Below are positions 6,444-12,414 of a DNA stretch of 14,038 nt, piece by piece. The notes under the pieces are model-generated. The model had not been told where the DNA came from. It did not search any database and saw only the letters and a list, made by a program, of their open reading frames with translations. Position numbers and translations under genes: made by a program. The stretch is from positions 1 to 14,038 of the forward strand of contig USCU01000008.1 of assembly GCA_900553335.1 (NCBI GenBank). The letters run 5' to 3'. How positions within the stretch are numbered: position 1 is the stretch's first letter; the number at the start of each line of letters is the position of its first letter. This DNA is from an uncultured Ruminococcus sp. (lineage in GTDB: Bacteria; Bacillota; Clostridia; Oscillospirales; Ruminococcaceae).

Positions 6444-6472
6444 TTGCATTTTTATTGTATTTGTAATACAAT
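6444..6472 (+). promoter_or_regulatory. Aminotransferase promoter with overlapping palindromic operator
   Basis: TTGCAT (6444-6449), a 17-base spacer and TACAAT (6467-6472) form a candidate sigma-A promoter; the -35 is weak. A perfect inverted repeat, ATTGTATT-TGT-AATACAAT (6454-6472), covers the spacer and the whole -10, a position where a bound dimeric regulator would block polymerase. The regulator is not identified. Confidence 0.45.
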
Positions 6473-6506
6473 AGTATAGAACAATCAGTTATTGGAGGAG
6501 AATGTA

Positions 6507-7790
6507 ATGCTTTTAAACGAAATGTCAAAAGAAGAGCTGTCAGAATTTAAAGAAGCTCAGCAAAAAAAGTACAACGAATATAAGGCGATGGGTTTAAATC
6601 TCAACATGGCAAGAGGAAAGCCCTGTTCGGAGCAACTTGACTTAACACTTGGACTTTTAGATGCCGTTCACTCGGATTCTACTTTCTCGGCTTCCGACGG
6701 AACAGACGTAAGAAACTACGGAGTTTTAGACGGACTTCCTAAAGCTAAAAAAATGTTTGCAAAAATGCTCGGCGTTGATCCAAGCGAGGTTATCGTCGGC
6801 GGTAACTCATCTCTCAATATGATGTACGACTCAGTTGTAAGAAACATTCTTTTCGGTGTTGATGAAAACAGCAAGCCTTGGAAAGACTGCGGCAAAGTAA
6901 AATGGCTATGTCCTTCACCGGGATACGACAGACACTTTGCAATATGCGAGTCTTTAGGCATTGAAATGATAACAGTACCTATGAATTCCGATGGTCCTGA
7001 CATGAATATAATCGAAAGGCTTGTTTCAGATGACGAAGCGATAAAAGGAATATGGTGCGTTCCGATGTACTCAAATCCAACAGGTATAACCTATAGTGAC
7101 GAGGTTGTAAAGAGAATCGCTTCTCTCAATCCAAAAGCTGATGATTTCAGAATATTTTGGGATAATGCTTACTGTATTCACCATTTGACAGACACTCCTG
7201 ACAAGCTTTTAAATATAATGGATGAACTTAAGAAAAACGGAAAAGAGGATATGATTTACATCTTTGCTTCAACCTCTAAGATCTCATTCCCCGGTGCAGG
7301 AGTTGCTGCAATGGCGGCAAGCAAAAAGAACATTGAATACATTCTTTCAAAGATGACCGTTCAGACGATAGGTCACGACAAGATAAACCAGCTTCGCCAC
7401 TATAAATTCTTCGGCGGGTATGAGGGCCTTGTGGAGCATATGAAAAAGCATACAGCTGTAATTGCTCCTAGATTTAAGGTTGTAACAGACGAACTTGAAA
7501 ACGAAATTGCACCGCTCGGTATAGGTTCATGGCACAACCCGAACGGAGGATATTTCGTAAGCTTCGATTCACTGAACGGCTGTGCGAAAAAAATAGTTTC
7601 GCTTTGCAAAGAAGCAGGAGTAGTTTTGACTGGTGCAGGCGCTACTTATCCTTACGGCAACGATCCTGATGACAAAAACATCAGAATCGCACCAACCTTC
7701 CCTAGCATCGAAGAACTTAAAACTGCTATGGAGATTTTTGTAACAGCGGTTAAACTTGCAAGTGCGGAGAAACTTTTAGATAATGCGTAA
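6507..7790 (+). CDS. PLP-dependent class I/II aminotransferase (aspartate aminotransferase type Ic)
   Basis: This 427-residue fold-type I enzyme probably moves an amino group between aspartate (or alanine) and 2-oxoglutarate in the cytoplasm. Expected residues are in place: the MARGKPC motif (34-40), GGNSSLNMM (98-106) for cofactor phosphate, YSNPTG (188-193), Asp219 and Tyr222 in WDNAYCIHH contacting the pyridine ring, the Schiff-base Lys258 in STSKIS, and Arg393 in NIRIAPTFP for the substrate carboxylate. These match the large aspartate-aminotransferase Ic / MocR-like aminotransferase family without a DNA-binding domain. The ATG at 6507 follows GGAGGAG by six bases; an earlier in-frame TTG at 6492 overlaps that binding site. 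The gene is monocistronic. Its last codons run into TAATGCG repeats. Exact substrate preference is uncertain. Confidence 0.9.
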   Translation: MLLNEMSKEELSEFKEAQQKKYNEYKAMGLNLNMARGKPCSEQLDLTLGLLDAVHSDSTFSASDGTDVRNYGVLDGLPKAKKMFAKMLGVDPSEVIVGGNSSLNMMYDSVVRNILFGVDENSKPWKDCGKVKWLCPSPGYDRHFAICESLGIEMITVPMNSDGPDMNIIERLVSDDEAIKGIWCVPMYSNPTGITYSDEVVKRIASLNPKADDFRIFWDNAYCIHHLTDTPDKLLNIMDELKKNGKEDMIYIFASTSKISFPGAGVAAMAASKKNIEYILSKMTVQTIGHDKINQLRHYKFFGGYEGLVEHMKKHTAVIAPRFKVVTDELENEIAPLGIGSWHNPNGGYFVSFDSLNGCAKKIVSLCKEAGVVLTGAGATYPYGNDPDDKNIRIAPTFPSIEELKTAMEIFVTAVKLASAEKLLDNA

Positions 7791-7846
7791 TGCTTAATTC
7801 GTAATGCGTAATTAAGTCGGAATTAGAAATTAATAATCCGAATCAG
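7781..7846. repeat. TAATGCG-type short repeats with inverted repeats
   Basis: TAATGC(G) occurs at 7781, 7788 and 7802, with the related TTAATTCG at 7794. Two inverted repeats are nested here: CTTAATT/AATTAAG (7793-7799, 7810-7816) and TCGGAATTA with TAATCCGA (about 7818-7842, one bulge). The aminotransferase stop codon (7788-7790) lies inside the first units. This resembles the tail of a small interspersed repeat, but no second copy is in the window. Confidence 0.5.
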
Positions 7847-7873
7847 ACATTGACACAACTTAATACAAAAATC

Positions 7874-7908
7874 ACAGCGCACCGCAAGAAAAATTTGCGG
7901 TGCGCTGT
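7874..7908. terminator. Shared intrinsic terminator, 14-base perfect stem
   Basis: ACAGCGCACCGCAA (7874-7887) and TTGCGGTGCGCTGT (7895-7908) form a perfect stem around a 7-base loop. The T-run is stronger on the minus side (GATTTTTG), where it would end the ribbon-helix-helix gene. On the plus side only TTT follows. It sits between the convergent aminotransferase and repressor genes. Confidence 0.8.
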
Positions 7909-7951
7909 TTGCTATGTAATTAATTTTTATACTTCCAATCAGCTTTTTTGT

Positions 7952-8140
7952 TCAATTTTTATCGCTCGTTTCCTTGCTTGCCGTATCAATTTCATGCAGC
8001 GCATAATTTAGGCATTGTATTACAATTTGGTTTAGCGACAGATTATTTATACATGCTATCCTATCAAGCTTTTTTACCACGCTTATCGGCAATCTTAACG
8101 TCTTGCTGATAGTTTCTGGTTTTCCCTGAATTTTTAACAT
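7952..8140 (-). CDS. Small ribbon-helix-helix (Arc/CopG-like) DNA-binding protein
   Basis: The 62-residue product has the layout of a ribbon-helix-helix repressor. A short beta strand, KTLRLPISV (about 13-21), is followed by helix A, VVKKLDRIACINN (about 21-33), a turn SLNQ, and helix B, IVIQCLNYALHEI (about 38-50). Such proteins bind DNA as dimers, and many regulate their own promoter or act as antitoxins; no toxin partner is seen beside it. ATG at 8140 is preferred because AAAGGAG then lies nine bases away; ATG at 8146 is possible and adds two residues. Upstream lie an extended -10 and an inverted repeat that could be its operator. Neighbouring sequence is AT-rich and holds a broken regulator, suggesting the relic of a mobile element. 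Confidence 0.7.
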   Translation of the reverse strand: MLKIQGKPETISKTLRLPISVVKKLDRIACINNLSLNQIVIQCLNYALHEIDTASKETSDKN

Positions 8141-8162
8141 TCTCATGCACTCCTTTACATTA

Positions 8163-8202
8163 GTTACTTATGATTTCATTCGTCATAGTAACAATTATAT
8201 CA
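8163..8202 (-). promoter_or_regulatory. Promoter and probable auto-operator of the ribbon-helix-helix gene
   Basis: On the minus strand TGATATAAT (8202-8194) is an ideal extended -10. Just downstream, over the predicted start of transcription, lies an inverted repeat, GTTACTTATGA (8163-8173) with TCATAGTAAC (8183-8192), perfect apart from one bulged base. This placement fits autorepression. It ends about 20 bases before the gene start. Confidence 0.55.
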
Positions 8203-8223
8203 CATTACAAATTAAATATTTGA

Positions 8224-8247
8224 TTTTATTCGTGATTACGAATAAAA
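8224..8247. repeat. Perfect 10-base inverted repeat
   Basis: TTTTATTCGT (8224-8233) and ACGAATAAAA (8238-8247) are separated by GATT. The TTCGT core resembles TTCGTCAT in the nearby operator at 8179-8186. It may be a second regulator site or the edge of a deletion that removed the front of the neighbouring regulator remnant. It lacks the GC-rich stem of a terminator. Confidence 0.45.
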
Positions 8248-8252
8248 ATTTA

Positions 8253-8369
8253 TTTGAAAATGGTCAAAAAATGATAACAGTAGATAGACTTATAAAACTA
8301 GCAAAATTTTATAATGTATCAACAGATTATATATTAGGACTTACAGACAGCAAGAATAAAGAGTGGTAA
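8253..8369 (+). pseudogene. C-terminal remnant of an XRE-type (Cro/CI) HTH regulator
   Basis: In frame up to the TAA at 8367-8369, the translation reads FENGQK, then VDRLIKLAKFYNVSTDYILG and LTD. This is the conserved end of XRE-family helix-turn-helix regulators, whose usual form is YENGQ..P.ID.LIKLA..FNVSTDYLLG.TD. The N-terminal helices, including the recognition helix, are absent, and upstream sequence is AT-rich and unrelated. A usable ribosome binding site is not seen. I infer a 5' deletion of a regulator gene, perhaps the former partner of the adjacent ribbon-helix-helix gene in a phage or conjugative element. Confidence 0.75.
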
Positions 8370-8420
8370 AACAAAATCCACAGACTATATTCGACATTGA
8401 ATTCTTCATATTTGCAAGTA

Positions 8421-8449
8421 TTGACAAATATCGTAAAAGATGCTATACT
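8421..8449 (+). promoter_or_regulatory. Strong sigma-A promoter of the YczE/YitT-like gene
   Basis: A perfect TTGACA (8421-8426), a 17-base spacer and TATACT (8444-8449), with TGC before the -10 giving an extended form. It is one of the strongest promoters in the window. Transcription should start near 8456. Confidence 0.85.
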
Positions 8450-8479
8450 ATTATTATAAAAGATTATGATACATTTGAT

Positions 8480-8511
8480 AGGCAGTCACCGTAAGGGACT
8501 GTCTGTTTTTT
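8480..8511 (+). terminator. Leader terminator (possible attenuator) before the YczE/YitT-like gene
   Basis: AGGCAGTC (8480-8487) pairs with GACTGTCT (8497-8504), with one G-U pair and a 9-base loop, followed by G and six T (8506-8511). It lies about 25-55 bases after the predicted transcription start and 41 bases before the ATG at 8553. It could therefore stop most transcripts unless relieved. It might instead end a small RNA. Confidence 0.65.
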
Positions 8512-8552
8512 GTGCATAAGCTCATCTTATTGAATTTTCAGGAGGAATTATA

Positions 8553-9209
8553 ATGTCAAAAAAAGAAACCGTAAAACGATACATACTTATTATAATAAGC
8601 CTGTTTTTCTCAGCACTAGGCGTTGCGGTAACAAAGCACGGCGAACTTGGCGTATCTCCGATTTCGTCAGTTGCAAATGTTTTAAGCTATAAATTCTCTT
8701 CCATGTCGCTTGGTACATGGCTTATTATATGGAACTGCATTTTGATTGTGGGGCAAGTGCTTATTTTAAGAAAAAATTTTAAGCTCATTCAGCTTTTGCA
8801 GATACCCGTATCGTTTCTTTTTGGATATTTTACCGATTTCGGCTCGTGGATTGTTTCGTCTATTCCTGCTGATTCTTATGCGATAAGGCTTATTATGGTG
8901 ATTCTTGGTGTGGTGATTTTAGGATTTGGAATCGCCCTTTCGGTAATAGCAAACGTTATAATGAACTCAGGAGAGGCATTTGTAAAAGCAATATCCGATG
9001 CAGGGAATAAAAATTTTGGAAACATAAAGATTGCCTTTGATATTAGCTGTGTGGTGTTGGCAGTAATACTTTCTCTTTTGTTTTTTGAATTTGAAATTGT
9101 CGGAACAAGAGAAGGAACTATTATCTCTGCTGTATTTACAGGAGTGGCAGTTAAATTTTTTATAAAGATTTTCAAAACTCCCCTCGAGTCGATTCTTGTA
9201 AAAAATTAA
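8553..9209 (+). CDS. YczE/YyaS/YitT-like integral membrane protein (DUF6198 type)
   Basis: The 218-residue product has about five or six hydrophobic segments, at roughly residues 9-27, 50-72, 78-98, 108-138, 160-178 and 186-205. The early motif GVAVTKHGELGVSPISSVANVL (about 23-44) and the GTWLIIWN segment are typical of YczE/YyaS-type membrane proteins, which form part of a wider group of uncharacterised transporters. No substrate is known to me. The ATG at 8553 has AGGAGG seven bases upstream. The gene stands alone, with its own strong promoter and a terminator in the leader. No clear terminator follows it. The assignment is to a family, not a function. Confidence 0.8.
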   Translation: MSKKETVKRYILIIISLFFSALGVAVTKHGELGVSPISSVANVLSYKFSSMSLGTWLIIWNCILIVGQVLILRKNFKLIQLLQIPVSFLFGYFTDFGSWIVSSIPADSYAIRLIMVILGVVILGFGIALSVIANVIMNSGEAFVKAISDAGNKNFGNIKIAFDISCVVLAVILSLLFFEFEIVGTREGTIISAVFTGVAVKFFIKIFKTPLESILVKN

Positions 9210-9337
9210 GGAAACTTTTAACTGTCAGCGCATATAATATTATTGGGAATGATTGTCAAAATTTGGAAACAAGCACTGTTAAGTAATGATTTTAAGCATG
9301 TTTCAAAAAGTAGAGAGAGTTTTTTTGTACAGTTTTG

Positions 9338-9366
9338 TTGACAAATGTCATATTATATGATATCAT
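9338..9366 (+). promoter_or_regulatory. Sigma-A promoter of the GH25 lysozyme gene, with palindromic spacer
   Basis: A perfect TTGACA (9338-9343), a 17-base spacer and TATCAT (9361-9366), with TGA before the -10. The spacer holds a perfect palindrome, TCATAT-T-ATATGA (9348-9360), which could be a regulator site. The predicted start near 9373 leaves a short leader of about 28 bases before the ribosome binding site and ATC start at 9401. Confidence 0.75.
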
Positions 9367-9400
9367 TGAATAAATATTATTTGACAGAGGAGGATGCTTT

Positions 9401-12031
9401 ATCAAACGAATAATTAGAAAGCTTTTTATATGCGCCACGGCTGTTACATGTTTTGCCACATTGTTTTTAAGCTTTCCTGAAAAACAGTTGATAACAGCAA
9501 GAGCTGATGATATAGTTAGAAAAGTTAGCGACAATAATACCTGTGACGACGGATATGTTTTAAGCTCCGAGGTTTCAAACTCATGGAGGATCAAAAACGA
9601 TCCTGAGTTTAAAAAATATCTCGAAGGAGGCAATGCTTCTTCTATATCTTCCAGAGCGTTTGGTGTTACAACGCCTACCGTACCAAGCAAGATGAGCGGT
9701 TACAAAAAATATAATGTCGTAGACGTATCCGAGTTTCAGGCTTGGCACGATCCGATCGACTGGGAAGCTTTAAAAAAGCAGGGAATAACCGGAGCTATAA
9801 TCAGAGCGGGATATCGTGGTTACGGTACTGAAGGAACGATTGTTAAGGATCAGTATTTTGATCAGAATGTTCAGGGAGCATTAGATGCAGGACTTAATGT
9901 CGGAGTATATTTCTATACACAGGCTATAAGCGTTGCGGAGGCAAGAGAAGAAGCAGATTATGTTGCTAAGTGGATAGGCAACTATTATATAACGCTGCCG
10001 GTTTATTTCGATATTGAGCATGTAGATTACGATGTCGGAAGACTGGATGCCGCAAATCTCAGTAAATCCCAGCAGACGGCTCTTTGTACTGCCTTTTGTG
10101 ACAGAATGCAAGCGAACAAGCTGTATGCCGGAGTTTATGCCAGCAAATATTACTTTTACGATGAGCTGAATTATACAGAGCTCCAGTCAAAATACGAAAT
10201 ATGGCTTGCGCATTATTCCACTACAACCGATTATGCAGGCAGTTTTGACGCATGGCAGTATTCAAGCAGCGGTGTCGTTACAGGAATTTATGATTATGTA
10301 GATCTGGATTTGTGGTTTGCAACAACTCCAGCTAAAATATCGTCTGTAAAAGCGGTAAAATCGGGAACAAATTTAACTCTAAGCTGGGACAGACCTAAAG
10401 GTGCATATGCGTTTTATATAGAAAAGTATGACGCTGCTTCAAAATCCTATAAACAGCTTGCAACGATCAAATCATGTACCTACACATTAAAAAACGTATC
10501 TAACAACGATAAATACCGTGTAGTTCCGTACAAAAGAATGGGTAATGAAGTTTTCAGAGCGACAGCTTATGAGATCTACGGAAACGGTTCTCAAACGCCA
10601 TCTGTGCCTGTTACAGATCCAACGAATATACCTGATGTTTCGATAAACAGCAAAACCATTTACCCAAACGAAATAAGCGTAACATTTAAAAAGCAGAATG
10701 TTAGCGGCTACAGGCTTTATATCTCTAAAAATAAGGATATGACAGATTCGACTTATGTTCAAGGTTCGAGCAATATACAGAGCATAAAAGGGTTAAGACC
10801 TGATACAACATATTATTTCAAAGCGTATATGTATCAGATTTCAAACGGTAAGGCATATTGGTCAAAGCCGATAACCTTTTCTCAGAAAACAGTGGATCTT
10901 GACTCGCCTAAGTTAAATACCAATCTTACGACAAGCTCCTCAACGTCTATTAAGTTTAATCTGAATGCAGTTCCAAGGGCTGAAGGCTACAGAATATGGC
11001 TTTACGACAATTCAAACCTTACAAACGGAAGAATGATTGACGGCAAAACGACCATAACATTCAGCGGGCTTACTGCGAACAAGTCGTATTATGTAAGAGC
11101 GTATGCTTATCTAATGGTTGACGGAGAAAAATATTTTTCAGATCCTACGACATTCACCTACAAAACATTGTCTTCCGATACTCCCGAAACAGTAACCAAC
11201 TTCAAAGCATCGGCAGCTTCAAAAAACTCAGTTAAGCTTACCTGGACTAAGGTATCCGATGCACAGGGGTATATTGTTTACAAATATGATCCTTCAAAGA
11301 AAAACTATGTGAGGGTAGAAAAAACTGCAGCCAATTCCAACTCCTACACCGTATCGGGACTTTCTGAGGGAACATCATATACCTTTGCAGTAAAAGCGTA
11401 TAAAACAATAAACGGCAAGGAAATTGTAAGCCAGTCATTCCCTACCGCTTCTGTTGTTACACCGCTTAGTACGGTAACCAACTTCAAAGCATCGGCATCT
11501 TCAAAAAACTCAGCTAAGCTTACCTGGACTAAAGTATCCGATGCACAGGGGTATATTGTTTACAAATATGATCCTTCAAAGAAAAACTATGTGAGGGTAG
11601 AAAAAACTGCAGCCAATTCCAACTCCTACACCGTATCGGGACTTTCTGAGGGAACATCATATACCTTTGCAGTAAAAGCGTATAAAACAATAAACGGCAA
11701 GGAAATTGTAAGCCAGTCATTCCCTACCGCTTCTGCTGTTACACCGCTTAGCACGGTAAAAAGCATTAAGGCGACATCTGCTAAAACGTCTTTGAAGCTT
11801 AACTGGGGTAAAGTGAGCGGCGCTCAAGGATATATTATTTATAAGTATGACGCATCAAAGAAAAATTATGTGAGAGTTATAAAGACAACCAACACTACAA
11901 CGTCATATACAATTACAGGTCTTATAGCAAATACCTCTTATACTGTAACGGTAAAAGCATACAAAACTGTTAGCGGCAAGGAAATTGTAAGTGAGAGCTT
12001 CATTCCGCTTAAAGCAAAAACATCTAAATAA
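9401..12031 (+). CDS. Secreted GH25 muramidase with six fibronectin type III domains
   Basis: The enzyme probably hydrolyses the N-acetylmuramic acid to N-acetylglucosamine bond of peptidoglycan outside the cell. Counting from 9401 it has 876 residues. A signal peptide (1-35) has KRIIRK, a hydrophobic core and an ARA cleavage site. The GH25 domain (about 104-308) has Asp108 in VDVSEFQ, the Asp204-x-Glu206 catalytic motif in YFDIEH, and DLDLWF near the end. Six fibronectin III domains follow (about 311-395, 410-498, 500-592, 598-691, 692-785, 786-876). Domains four and five are near-identical. The start is odd: GAGGAGG (9387-9393) points to ATC at 9401, seven bases on, with no in-frame ATG, GTG or TTG until a TTG at 9461. 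That TTG lies beyond the charged region and most of the hydrophobic core. An ATG at 9394 is out of frame. The gene may use ATC, or an ATG was lost by mutation or base error. Confidence 0.88.
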   Translation: MKRIIRKLFICATAVTCFATLFLSFPEKQLITARADDIVRKVSDNNTCDDGYVLSSEVSNSWRIKNDPEFKKYLEGGNASSISSRAFGVTTPTVPSKMSGYKKYNVVDVSEFQAWHDPIDWEALKKQGITGAIIRAGYRGYGTEGTIVKDQYFDQNVQGALDAGLNVGVYFYTQAISVAEAREEADYVAKWIGNYYITLPVYFDIEHVDYDVGRLDAANLSKSQQTALCTAFCDRMQANKLYAGVYASKYYFYDELNYTELQSKYEIWLAHYSTTTDYAGSFDAWQYSSSGVVTGIYDYVDLDLWFATTPAKISSVKAVKSGTNLTLSWDRPKGAYAFYIEKYDAASKSYKQLATIKSCTYTLKNVSNNDKYRVVPYKRMGNEVFRATAYEIYGNGSQTPSVPVTDPTNIPDVSINSKTIYPNEISVTFKKQNVSGYRLYISKNKDMTDSTYVQGSSNIQSIKGLRPDTTYYFKAYMYQISNGKAYWSKPITFSQKTVDLDSPKLNTNLTTSSSTSIKFNLNAVPRAEGYRIWLYDNSNLTNGRMIDGKTTITFSGLTANKSYYVRAYAYLMVDGEKYFSDPTTFTYKTLSSDTPETVTNFKASAASKNSVKLTWTKVSDAQGYIVYKYDPSKKNYVRVEKTAANSNSYTVSGLSEGTSYTFAVKAYKTINGKEIVSQSFPTASVVTPLSTVTNFKASASSKNSAKLTWTKVSDAQGYIVYKYDPSKKNYVRVEKTAANSNSYTVSGLSEGTSYTFAVKAYKTINGKEIVSQSFPTASAVTPLSTVKSIKATSAKTSLKLNWGKVSGAQGYIIYKYDASKKNYVRVIKTTNTTTSYTITGLIANTSYTVTVKAYKTVSGKEIVSESFIPLKAKTSK
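11192..11755 (+). repeat. Tandem 282-base duplication of a fibronectin III module
   Basis: Units 11192-11473 and 11474-11755 align without gaps and differ at only five positions, with about 200 consecutive identical bases in the middle. A third, more diverged unit follows (11756 to 12028). The period equals 94 codons, one fibronectin III domain with linker, so reading frame is kept. The near-identity points to a recent duplication or gene conversion. Confidence 0.93.
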
Positions 12032-12034
12032 TAA

Positions 12035-12072
12035 AAAAATATCCTCAGAATATAAGTTCTGAGGATATTTTT
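12035..12072. terminator. Bidirectional intrinsic terminator after the lysozyme gene
   Basis: A perfect 16-base inverted repeat, AAAAATATCCTCAGAA (12035-12050) and TTCTGAGGATATTTTT (12057-12072), has a six-base loop and T-runs on both strands. It begins three bases after the stop codon of the lysozyme gene. Confidence 0.92.
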
Positions 12073-12189
12073 CAATAAAGGGCAACATCCCCTATTGAAC
12101 GTTTTCAGCGGGATGACCTTATCCCACCGCTGAAAAAATTAAGTGAAACCCGCCGCCTATAGGGGCGGGAGACATCTTAATTTAGTTAT
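12073..12189 (-). repeat. Three-hairpin dispersed element, copy B
   Basis: This is the second copy of the element at 6217-6333, on the opposite strand and of the same 117-base length. Stems in plus coordinates are as follows. H1 is CAATA/TATTG (12073-12077, 12093-12097) plus GGG/CCC. H2 is TTTTCAGC-GGGAT with ATCCC and GCTGAAAA (12102-12114, 12121-12136, three-base bulge). H3 has outer AAATTAAG/CTTAATTT (12136-12143, 12176-12183) and inner CCCGCC-g-CC/GGGGCGGG (12149-12169) around TATA. The stems in H2 differ in sequence from copy A yet still pair. It lies between two terminators, so it would need its own promoter to be transcribed, and it overlaps no gene. Confidence 0.75.
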
Positions 12190-12194
12190 ATCAT

Positions 12195-12223
12195 AAAGAA
12201 AGCTCCCGAATAACATCGAGAGC
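12195..12223 (-). terminator. Intrinsic terminator after the rubredoxin gene
   Basis: On the minus strand GCTCTCGA (12223-12216) pairs with TCGGGAGC (12209-12202), with one U-G pair and a six-base loop, then TTTCTTT (12201-12195). It lies 33 bases after the rubredoxin stop and ends the GH94-rubredoxin transcript. Confidence 0.75.
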
Positions 12224-12256
12224 ATTTTCTTTTAATAAATCTATGAAACTAAAGCA

Positions 12257-12394
12257 TTAGTCTTCTTTTGAAAACTGATCTTTTCCTACAGAACAGAGAG
12301 GGCATACCCAATCCTCAGGAAGATCTTCAAACTTTACGCCTTCAGCTTCTTCATCATAGACATATCCGCAAACATCGCATACATACTTTGCCAT
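12257..12394 (-). CDS. Short-type rubredoxin (45 residues)
   Basis: Rubredoxins carry one iron bound by four cysteines and pass single electrons, often to oxygen- or peroxide-reducing enzymes in anaerobes. Both iron-binding pairs are present: Cys6 and Cys9 in YVCDVCGY, and Cys31 and Cys34 in [14 protein letters not shown]. The usual aromatic residues (Tyr4, Tyr11, Tyr13, Trp29) are also there. The product is about seven residues shorter than the common 52-residue form, lacking part of the loop between the pairs, as in the 45-residue rubredoxin of Desulfovibrio desulfuricans. Ser35 replaces the usual Gly after the second pair. GGAGGTG lies about seven bases before the ATG. It starts 20 bases after the GH94 stop on the same strand and is probably cotranscribed, though no functional link to the sugar enzyme is obvious. 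Confidence 0.93.
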   Translation of the reverse strand: MAKYVCDVCGYVYDEEAEGVKFEDLPEDWVCPLCSVGKDQFSKED

Positions 12395-12414
12395 TTCTTA
12401 CACCTCCGAAAATA

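Noticed and set aside
8224..8247. Inverted repeat as an intrinsic terminator
   Set aside because: The stem is AT-rich and no U-run follows in a position that would end a known gene; a regulator site or deletion edge is more likely.
8145..8252. Upstream part of the plus-strand frame leading into the XRE remnant, as a full 74-residue protein
   Set aside because: Residues before about 8253 are AT-rich translation of the repressor's promoter and operator region and show no helix-turn-helix sequence; only the last third matches a regulator.
9263..9306. TTTGGAAACA with TGTTTCAAA as a terminator of the YczE/YitT-like gene
   Set aside because: The arms are imperfect, the loop is over 20 bases and the stem is AT-rich, so it is unlikely to work as a terminator.
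11247..11720. Two almost identical 63-codon minus-strand ORFs inside the lysozyme gene
   Set aside because: They are a by-product of the 282-base duplication of a fibronectin III module; the repeated antisense frame is not independent evidence of a gene.
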